Of a stretch of DNA of 34,758 nucleotides, positions 1-9,052 are shown piece by piece. Below the pieces are notes generated by a model. The model saw only the letters and a list, made by a program, of their open reading frames with translations, did no database searches and was not told where the DNA came from. The stretch's first letter is position 1, and each line of letters begins with the position of its first letter. The position numbers and the translations under genes are program-made. Origin of the DNA: Neelides folsomi (lineage: Eukaryota; Arthropoda; Collembola; Neelipleona; Neelidae); NCBI GenBank assembly GCA_034687125.1, contig JAQGBZ010000530.1, positions 1 through 34,758 on the forward strand, read 5' to 3'.

Positions 1-2548
1 TTGTAATTCGTATCTCTGGAAATTATATGCGGGTTTTTCAAACTCACCTGCACCGATTTTGGGAATGAACTATAGTTGATTATATAGTTAAGCTTTTCCT
101 ATTAAGAGAATCTCAGAATTCATTTATTCATTCACATTTTCAAACTGAACACATTACTCGTTGCTTTACCTGATAACTGATGAACTCTTAATGTAATAGA
201 AAATCCTTTTTTTCATAAATGGGAGTTCTCGTTATAAAATACTGATTTAAAAATGTTCAATTTCTTCAATGCAAAAGTCATGAGAGCGTTCTCGTCAAAG
301 ATTCAATGAACATGATTACCTACTTATAAATGCAAGCTAAAACTACTTATAGGACGAGAATATTACTATTGTTTTATCAAGAATTAAAGTTGGAAACGAG
401 ATACTCTTGAGGCAACCTAAGATCTGTACAGTTTAATTCTTAATTAATATATTTAGTGAAAGGAAATAGACTTAAATATTTACTTTGTATTATTACAAAA
501 TGAGATGTGTACCACTTTTTCATAGTCTTGTGAATATACTATTACTTATAATTATATAGACAAAAAACAAATATGATTTATTGCATTTGGTTTATACTTT
601 GACCCAACGATGAATGTCATTTATAAATAATGTCACATTATCTAATAGCTTATTTGTAACTTCCATGACTGGCTATTTTGTCAAGTGAGTTTGATGGTTT
701 GACTCGTTCTGAACAGATCGTCGACTTTCACTCTGACTCGCTCAATGCCACAACTTTTTTGACACTGTTTGATGAAGTCGAATGTTATAATGAGAAGTGT
801 AGGTTGAAGATATTCATAAATTAATTAATTATGTAAACTAAAAAAATGTAAGTTGAATTCAGATTTTTTAAGCTCATTGTCAGTTAATTAGTAATTTTTA
901 TATTAATAGTCAAAATTTTAAACAAAGGATATTAGGAAAATTAATTAGGAAATTGGAATTATTCTTATTGAGAAAATCATGTTATAAAATTTTAATTATG
1001 AATTGAGGCTAAAAATATTAAACATGTGAGTTAATTTGGTATTTTACAAGTGTGTAACTTTACTAATTTACCAATGAGTACATACTATAATATACTTAAT
1101 TGCTTAATTTAATTGTTGATCCTGCGTTTTTATAGTCGAAATGTGTGAGGTCATTTGAAAGAAAAAAACCGGTTGATCCTTTGAACCTTCAAGCATTTTT
1201 CAAATGTTTTTTCTCACACGATGCTTGCCATAAATACAAACGTTAAAATTATGATATTGTAATATAATATTTAGTTAAGTGAGCTAACTTTATAATAATG
1301 TTTAACTATAAAAGTAGAGTCGATTTAAATTTGTTTAAGAATTCTCTTCGTTACTTTTGTATCATGATACATAATATATAACTGATATAATATTTTCAAT
1401 ATTAATATGAAAGATCTGTAGAAGTAAAGTTTAACAACATGGATTATGTTACCTCTATTTAAAATATAGATTATAAAATTAAAATATTTTTTGGGCATTT
1501 TTGTCTCCTTTTGCTCCTCCTCAATGTGTCATTTACGCAAATCGCAATTATATAATTTACAAAGTTATCCTCAATTATATTTCCTATAAATAATATGTTT
1601 ATTATATAAGCGGCAACTGTTGCAGCTTTTTCTAATTATTATTTAGCGTAAGCTTCAACATGACAGCTATTTTGTTCTAGTGAATTCGTGATTAATGTCA
1701 AATGTGGCAAAAATTCAATATTTGTTTTATTTTCAAAATTGATATTCGCGTAATATGAATATGAGTAAAATGCCTTTAAATTGAAAGATTAAATACTAGA
1801 TTTTAAGATTAAGGAATAATTAATTAAATATATTGTCCTATTTTTAGTTAGGTTGAATTAAAACTTTATTTATTGAGCGAAATAAATACCCAAAACTATT
1901 ATTCATGATGTTCATTTCATTTCAACTTCATCGTGTTTTGCATATTAAAAGTTGTCCGATTTAAAAAAAATTATAATTTATTGCATAAAAACTAATCTAC
2001 AAAACATACATTCTAAATTATAGCACAAATATTTATAATATTTATAATTTTATTACTCTTAAAGTTGAACTTGTAAATATTTAGATATTTATCTTTATCA
2101 AAGCTATTAGGTATTTTATTGCAAATTACACAATACACGAATTGGGAAATTACTATAAAATTCACTAAATTCGGCATGTAGTTTTAGTGCACTTGGACAT
2201 AAAAACACAATGTATGCACATAGATATTTACATTATTAACTTTATGTCTGTATTTGTTTTATGAGATCTTAATCATCCAATAAATTAATTAATTATGACA
2301 CAACAAGATATATAAATTCAAACATACTGTGTACATTGAATCATTTCTTCTGATGTATTTGGGTTTTTTTACTAAAAACCAATAAAACATAATTATGTTT
2401 TAAGCTATTATCTATAATATGAATATTATATCTGTAGATAGCTTAAAAGAAAAGTAGTAGAAAAACAAACTATGTTAATTAATAAATTACAATAATTGTA
2501 ATATCAGTCAAGAATAGTCAATTGGTAAATACACTTAAAACGCAATGC
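1..2548. other. AT-rich intergenic region, no gene seen
   Basis: No open frame of useful length and no recognisable exon lies on either strand. The DNA is very AT-rich, with scattered TTAATTAAT-type runs. I see no tRNA, transposase or long repeat. The only structured element I could pick out is the inverted repeat at 2398-2448, listed separately. Distal regulatory DNA or old transposon remnants cannot be excluded by eye. Confidence 0.6.
2398..2448. repeat. Imperfect inverted repeat (hairpin), AT-rich
   Basis: TTTTAAGCTAT at 2398-2408 is matched exactly by its reverse complement ATAGCTTAAAA at 2438-2448. The sequence between is itself nearly palindromic (ATAATAT..ATATTAT around 2414-2429). 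The element sits about 100 bp downstream (in transcription sense) of the stop codon of the minus-strand gene ending at 2549. It could be a small MITE remnant, a structure in that transcript's 3' UTR, or chance in AT-rich DNA. Confidence 0.45.
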
Positions 2549-4170
2549 TTAAGGTGGTCGTACATAACCGGCAACGAGTCGGCAGCAATTCCTTGCTGCG
2601 CTTTTCTTTTTATGAAGAGAGTCACACATGTGGCAGCGATGAATTTTTCCATTGTGTGCGTACTCAATGTGTCTTTTGATCCATCCTTTTCGCCAAAGCT
2701 TTCCACACACCGGGCAAGGATACTTGGCCTCGAGTTCCCTAAGGGCTGGAATATCCGGGTAGGGTGAATGGGGCGGGGAAATGAGTCCGTCTTGTTCTGC
2801 TTCTTCGATCGTTTGTTCCAGCACTTCTCCTTCTCCCTCTTCGATTTGAACTTCTATTGGGATTGATGGAGATTCAACGATTTCTGTGATGATGTCGGAA
2901 GAATCTGCATGAATAAAATAATAATTAATGAATTTGAAATTACATAAATTTATATGACTTATACTTAGGTTAAGTTATGGAAGGTAATGAGGTAATGGAT
3001 GCTTTATAACCTTTGTATTTGGAATTTGATTCATCGAGATATCCGACTACTGTGAATTGCATTGTTTGAAAGGTAACCTTCTTCGTACGGTTAACAAACG
3101 CACAAAATCTATTGAGCTTATCTTCAGTCAATATTCCAGCCCCTCCTTGTTCAAGTAGTCGGTTGGCAGCATCATCAAATTCTTCCTTTTTCTAAAATTA
3201 TAAAATGAATATTTAGTATTTTTTTAAAATGTGTAACAATGTCGAATCAGTATTTTAATTTTAAAGTATAATTTTATTAATATACAAAATGTAACTAAAG
3301 ACATGATTAAACCTCGTCACTCATAATTGCATCAACAAGTTGACCAGTTTCATTTTCAAGATTAAGAAAAATTTCGACAGCTTGAAGAAGAAAACGCCGA
3401 GGATCCCATCCAAACTTCTCCGGATCTTTTACTTCAATTTCGGCACATTTTTGACTGCAGAGAAGAACGAAATTGTACACGAGTCCATTGGAAAGACGAT
3501 GAACTAATTCGGGTCTTAAAAAACTGTCTTTGAGTTCGACAGAGAGATAATGAATTATTTCCATTGATTCCTTTCCAAGCCTCATTAATGCTGGGCATGT
3601 TTCTTGATCTTTGGAAAGTTGTTGAATTCTCTCTTGTTGAACTTCAAGACTCTGAGAATTCCAATTCATGTGGTGAGATAAGTCTTCTTGGACAGCGCTA
3701 ATCCTCTATTAAACGAATAAAGTTTTAGTTAATTAAAAGGCACCTCTCAAATGCAATTTTGGAATGATTTTAAGTTTTATTCTATGCAAATACCTTTAAC
3801 GATTCAAGAGTTTCTTCAAGTAATATTGAGGCATCGTTGATCAACGTTAATGCAAAAGGGATGAACTCTTTTCTTGATCGAGATTCATTTACAATCACTT
3901 CTCTGTAATCAGTGAACAAAAATGTAAATTATATTGAGAATTAAGATTATTTAAAAAATATAAATTATTGCATTTAACTTTATTATATTTTGTATATAAT
4001 CAATATTATTACTTGTAGAGAGGATTGCTCCACAATGTCCGAAAGAGAGTGCAGATATTGTATCGTAAAATATATTTATCAAGTGAATCCATAAATTCCA
4101 AGTCAGCGTAGAACTTCATTAAAATTGATGAAAAGGGGAGTTGCAAATCGTAAAATAATTCTTGAGCCAT
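2549..4170 (-). CDS. UBE4/Ufd2-core protein fused to a C-terminal zinc-finger module, no U-box
   Basis: Five exons: 4013-4170, 3794-3902, 3313-3705, 3011-3191 and 2549-2904. Together they encode 398 residues. Residues about 10-245 read as the C-terminal part of the Ufd2/UBE4 core, which in the family holds the U-box of E4 ubiquitin-chain elongation factors. Clear matches are LMKFYADLEF, LINDASILLEETLESLKRIS, FLRPELVHRLSNGLVYNF and EIEVKDPEKFGWDPRRFLL. Where UBE4 has its U-box, this protein has an acidic linker (about 281-325) and then Cys344, Cys347, His359, His364 (C-x2-C-x11-H-x4-H), followed by Cys371, Cys374 and Cys387/388. The N-terminal half of UBE4 (family length about 1,000-1,300 aa) is missing. 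In-frame TGA and TAA lie just upstream of the ATG at 4170, so the short start looks real. It may be a derived UBE4 paralogue that binds partners without ligase activity. The core assignment is firm; the function is inference. The last exon could belong to another isoform, but its phase fits exactly. Confidence 0.72.
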
Positions 4171-4975
4171 TTTTACTTGTAATCTCAATCACAATTATTC
4201 GAACTAAAATGTTTTCAAATGTGTTTAATCACATGTTTAAATAAGTGTCGTAATATTTAAACTGTATTTTAATCTTTTAATTAATAAAAGAAAAAGCTAA
4301 TTTCAATTTTGATCTTTGCGAATCTGATCTGATATTAAATTGTATATTGTATTGTTTGTACCGCTGAGGACTGAGCGGCGTTTAGGAAGTGACCGACAGA
4401 ATATTTTCAAATCGGCTTCCCCCAACGTTCAATTTTTCTGCTCTAAAATTGAATAATTTTTAATTGAAACTTAATGATAATTTTATTTATGCCGTAAGAT
4501 ATATCATACATTTTTCTTTCTAATAGAAAATGCTGATTAATAATATAATAATATAACATTCTAATAATTATAATGTGGGTAATGAATTTACACATTATTA
4601 AATATTTTTATTCTATATTTAAGCTACTTACATACATACAAGTACACATACTATACATACACACATTAAATGTTATTACAAAATTTGGTAAATTACTTAT
4701 AAAAGTTCACTCCTTATCGTTTTCTAATGTTAACATGCGTAATCAAATTATTAATCAATTGGGTTTCATATGTATACAATTCATGATTTTATCATAAAAA
4801 TCTAACATGACATAATAAAAGTAAGTAAGTATTTGTAATAATCAGTAAAATGGTATATGATTGATATTATAAATAAATAAAATATTGAAATTACATACTG
4901 ATTGTTACTTGTAGTCATTTTATAAAAAATTAACTTATGGATTTCAACACAGTGAGAATGCATGCCAAGTTAACA
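4171..4975. other. AT-rich intergenic spacer
   Basis: This lies between two minus-strand genes. I looked for upstream exons that would supply the missing N-terminal half of UBE4 and found none. The 74-codon plus-strand frame at 4573-4797 has low complexity (Ile, Leu, Tyr, His) and no family signature. A degenerate ACAT-type microsatellite lies near 4629-4668. The promoter of the UBE4-like gene is presumably here, but no clear core element is visible. Confidence 0.5.
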
Positions 4976-5989
4976 TTACTGAATATTGCTACAAGATGTA
5001 TTTGCTTCTAAGACAAAATCGTCACATTCTTCATTTTCCACTGGATCTTCAATGTGATTTTCTTCAGATTCCGAATCTCTGTCTTGAGTCTCTGTCTCGT
5101 GCTGTTCTTCGTCGGTTTGTATTGGCTCAGCCTTATGCTTCGGCTCTTCTGCATTTGAGGACGCAGCTTTGTCAACTTCTTGTAACTCACATTCAGATCC
5201 TGAAATTGGTCTTGCTTTGGAACAAACGTCGTTTGGCCCGGCCGGTGAAAATTTATATACCTTTGACTTTTCATTCGGGAAGTATTCCGAGTAAATGTTT
5301 GGATAAGTTTTGCGAAACTAAAAAGAAATAAAATAATAATGTGTTTGCAATTAAAATAGGAATATTATTGAAAACTTATTTACTCTTTTTTAATAAAAAA
5401 GACATTTAGTGTAAAAGAGAGTCATTGTCGTTTACACACGTTCTTGAGCATTGCTTCTTTTCTTTTTTTAGTCATCGTCTTATTCTCCGCAATTTGAATG
5501 AGAAGATTTCGAAGCTCCACTGCTTTTTGAGGAAATTCGTTGTATTTCTTGGAATCAACTTTTTGACAAGAAGTTCCTTTGTCAGCATACTTATTCACTT
5601 CCTTCCAATAAAATAACCAAAATTTCAATCTTATCTAATGTTAATTTGATTTATTAATTTGATTTATGTATTAATGTATTTTACTTCTTCAATGAAACGA
5701 TCTCTGTTGAAATAACCTCCGAGTATTTGCCTTATACTTTCCTTATCTTCTTTTGCAAGCTAGATAACAGAAAAAAGTAATTTTGATCTTTGTATTATTT
5801 TATAGGTATTCGACAAGTTTAATAAATTGATTTTACAGCTTCAATCATATCCGCTTTTGCATCAATGGGGATCTCTTGGGATTTGATATCGGCCACTTTT
5901 CTCTTCATTGATTCAAGAGTTTCTCGAAGATGTTCCTCAAAATATTTTCCAGTGAAGGCTCGTCGAACTTCTTCGTTTTCACCCATCAT
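4976..5989 (-). CDS. Unrecognised protein, helical N-terminus and acidic C-terminal tail
   Basis: Four exons: 5837-5989, 5685-5759, 5440-5634 and 4976-5317. They encode 254 residues, and all junctions are phase 0. Residues 1-140 look mostly helical and charged, with an aromatic patch (KFWLFYWKEVNKYADKG) at the start of exon 3. From about residue 165 the tail is disordered and Glu/Asp/Ser-rich (for example DRDSESEENHIEDPVENEE). I see no signal peptide, membrane segment or catalytic motif, and I do not recognise the family. An alternative acceptor for exon 3, 39 nt further in, is possible (starting EVNKYADKG); I prefer the longer exon because the shorter one would lose the aromatic patch. Two ATGs stand in tandem at the start (5989 and 5986). 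The gene lies 805 bp upstream of the UBE4-like gene and 414 bp downstream of the IFT54-like gene, all on one strand. A role in the nucleus or with the cytoskeleton would be a guess. Confidence 0.68.
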
Positions 5990-6403
5990 TCAAGATCTCC
6001 TCGTATTACGCCGTCAAAGAATGCTACTCAGTTAATTTAGAATATGACAAAATTAAAGATCTTTAATTTTACAACAATTCAGAACAGAGTAGAGGTGGAA
6101 GTGAGGAAAAGAAAAGATTTTGCAAGCAGCACTGCAAATTAAGCAATTCAGGCAATGGATGGGGATTGGTGGAAAATAAACTCTGTAAATGATGAGAATT
6201 AAAGGCGGTGAAGATGAATTTTAAAAGAACAATTTGGTTACAAAGGAATAATTCATTATTATTCATTATAGAAATCCATGGGTTTATGGTTTATGGCTTG
6301 GAATAAAAAGTGTTTATAACTTTAAGAGCTTTTATGTTATATATTAATTTCTAGCTTTTTAAATATTATTTTAAGTCATAATTCATAATTAAATAAACAA
6401 AAT
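5990..6403. other. Intergenic spacer
   Basis: This is the spacer between the start of the unrecognised gene and the stop of the IFT54-like gene. The 65-codon minus-strand frame at 6069-6266 is Leu/Asn/Pro-rich with no family signal and is treated as non-coding. No obvious TATA box or other element was picked out. Confidence 0.45.
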
Positions 6404-8416
6404 TTAAGTTGAAGAGCCAACAGGGATCTTTGACTTAATCTTTTTCTTTGTCTTTATATCTTTAGCTACTGAGGCCGCTGCTGGTAGTCTTGTCCTCAGA
6501 GGAACAATTTTACTCGGTTTGACTTTTGCAACTGATGGTTGGGTCGGACGAACTTTTGAGACTTTTGGAACTTGTGGAATTTCTACTTCAATGCTTTCTT
6601 CTTCAAGATCATTCCTATTCGCAATAAGCTCAAGAATTGATTCATCGAATTGAAGTCTTTGGTTATCTTCTACTGGAGCATTGTTATTTTTCGCATCTTC
6701 ACCTTGATTCTTCAACTTTTCTTCGGCTTCTTTGGCAGCTTTCTCGGCCTTTGCTTCGCTTACTGCGTAAACCCCTGCCTTGTAGAGTCCAACAATCACA
6801 TGATTAATTTTTTCCCCTTGAGTGAAAATCTCCATTTCGAGTTGGCTAACTTCGTCTTGAGCGTCCAACACTTTGTTTTTGTACATTTCGAGTTCGTCCT
6901 CAAGAGGAATAAGCTCACTTTCGAAATTCCTATAATATTCAAAAACATTAAAGAAACTTATTGTTTACTTTTCACTATCTAACTTTAATTGAATATTATA
7001 ATTACGATTCAATGTCTTCAATTTCAGCCTCCAAAGCTTCATTTTGTTTCTCTAAACGCCTCAATACTTCTTTCATTTCCTCACAATCCTTTAAGAAAGT
7101 CTCGTAACGTTCGCCCAAATTGGATGAATATTGGCAATACTTTTGAAGAAACGCTGCTGCTTTCTTTAAACTTTGGGTTGTTTGCTCATCAATTTTCTTG
7201 CCCTAGTTATATCCATGAAACATTTAAATTTCCTAAACTTACTTAATGGTTATTAATTTTATTAGCATAACATATCTGTAGTTTAAAGGCAATTAAAACA
7301 TCAAATGTATTAAATGTAAGTTTCCCTTTTTTGACTTTTTAGATTAATTACCAGATTCAATTGGGTTGTAACTCCTTCCAGATCTCCTTGAGTTTCGAGA
7401 ATTTGGTCAACTAAAGCTCCATACTTTCCCTCATTTTTCTTCTCCCCAGATCTTTTATCAAAAAAATGGTCAATTGAAGTCGTGTCGATGTTCGTTTCCG
7501 ATTCCTCAACTTCAACCTTGGCATTTTCCTTTAAGCTCTCATCCTTTTCATCTTCATTGTCTTTGAAAATTTCAACAGCCATTCTTGATAAGCCATAAAA
7601 ATAAAATGAACATTTTAAATACAATTCAATTAATAATTCAAATACAAAAGAATACAAATAATTAAATTAACAATTCAAATTCAAAAGAAATACAATAGCC
7701 TTGTAATTATGATAATGATAATTTATAGTACGAATATACATAAATTTTATATATTACTCGAATATTACCCAATTTTTTCATTATCAGGATCTGCAAAGGT
7801 TTGCATCTGCTCCAAAGTGAGTGAATTGTGAAAGTCATAGTCTTCCAGATCATCTTCCATTACGATTTCGTCTAGCAGATTTCTCGGCGGTGGAGGTCTA
7901 GCACTTGGAGGTCGTTTGTAACTCACCTCACGCCTATAAATCCCAAGAGGGAATAAAAGGCATCAAATTCCTTTATATTTATTCATTCCCGTAAATTACA
8001 CCTTTTAAGGTAGGTTTTAGCAATATCCTCGAAGTGATTTAGATGTAAATTTCTCACTTGGCTGACTGAGATGTCACCGGCCTGTCAACCGACTTGAGAA
8101 GATGTTCTGACTCAAAGGATGACATTGCTGGAGTTGGAGGCGGCACACTCGTTTCTTTAAACTTCACGTATAAATCAGAAGGGATTTTTGTCGGGACTGA
8201 AGTTTCCACTTTGCCTGGCATTTTCTCCATTCCCGAGTTCTTATTATTATTATTCTCAATCTTCAACTCCTCCTCGCTCGTTTGTTTGATGTGAGACGGA
8301 GTTTCCTCCGGTTTCTTCATCCCTTTCTCCTCATTAAGTTCTCGCTCGAGAGTATCTTGGATAATTTCCATCAAAATGAAATCCTTTTCAATACTCGTCG
8401 GCTCCTCTTCACTCAT
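6404..8416 (-). CDS. IFT54: IFT54/TRAF3IP1 (MIP-T3)-like intraflagellar transport protein lacking the N-terminal CH-like domain
   Basis: Five exons: 8058-8416, 7769-7933, 7352-7583, 7006-7202 and 6404-6929. They encode 492 residues. IFT54 is an IFT-B subunit that works in cilium assembly and binds tubulin. The match is modular. First comes a disordered Glu/Lys-rich stretch. Then, at about 126-137, comes RPPSARPPPPR, which resembles the RPxSARPxPPR signature of MIP-T3, with an acidic EIVMEDDLEDYD just after. A long C-terminal coiled coil (about 225-375) follows, with LVDQILET, NLGERYETFLKDCEEMKEVL and MEIFTQGEKINHVIVGL in the family order. A basic Lys/Pro tail ends the protein. The N-terminal CH-like tubulin-binding domain, usually the first 130 residues or so, is absent. 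The ATG at 8416 has an in-frame TAA nine bases upstream, and no CH exon is visible in the 636 bp before ECD. An AG directly before the ATG leaves an upstream spliced exon formally possible. Sequence divergence keeps confidence moderate. Confidence 0.62.
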
Positions 8417-9052
8417 CTTGCTTTATTGGCTCTCCTTGGGGGTTTGACGATAAATTCCAAGAAGCAATCAGAGAAACTTTTTGGAATTTGATAAAGCGAT
8501 TTGAAAGAAAAAATTCTTTTTCAAACTTTGTACAAAAAAAGCTATGACAGTTGAACAAAGGAAATGTAAGACGATGCTTTTTGGTCAAAAATCGATAACT
8601 TTCAGTTTCAAAGACCAATTCTGAAGCTGAAAACTTTCAAGAAATATTGGGCTTAAATTTTCAATCTGACTAATTTGAAATTCGAGGCGTTTATCCTCTA
8701 AAAACTAATTAACGGAGAAAATGAAATGCTCTGTAATAAACAATTTAAAACATTTAAGGAATCTACCTAAATCCAATGGTTAAATAATTAAAAGTTCGTT
8801 TATTGTTTATGAATAGCTTTTAGTGCTTCTATGTAGTTATAAAATAAGGATAGAAGTAGTGGGTTCAATTATGAACGAATGAATGATGTATTAACCCCAA
8901 ACCAATGCATTTATATTTTTATTATATTTATTTATTATTGTACATTAGTACATTTGAGGTTAAATTGTTATTAAAGTATTAAAACTAGATATTTAAACAC
9001 ATTTCATCTCTCCGTAAAATACAAAGGAGTTTCTTATATTTAAAGTTCATAT
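8417..9052. other. Intergenic spacer with poly(A) signals for ECD
   Basis: This lies between the IFT54-like gene and ECD, both on the minus strand. Three overlapping or adjacent AATAAA hexamers (minus strand) lie at 8918-8936, 117-135 bp past the ECD stop, and are likely its 3' end. The small minus-strand frame at 8409-8618 overlaps the IFT54 start out of frame and does not encode a CH domain. I saw no convincing RFX X-box for a ciliary gene. Confidence 0.5.
8918..8936 (-). terminator. Cluster of AATAAA polyadenylation signals, ECD 3' end
   Basis: On the minus strand AATAAA occurs at 8918-8923, 8927-8932 and 8931-8936. The cluster is 117-135 bp beyond the ECD stop codon at 9053-9055, a normal 3' UTR distance. 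Confidence 0.5.

Noticed and set aside
4573..4797. 74-codon plus-strand frame in AT-rich spacer
   Set aside because: Low-complexity translation of AT-rich DNA (Ile, Leu, Tyr, His), with no homology I can recognise.
8417..8800. RFX X-box expected upstream of a ciliary gene
   Set aside because: No convincing inverted GTNNCC-type motif was found on reading the region; this does not rule out a degenerate one.
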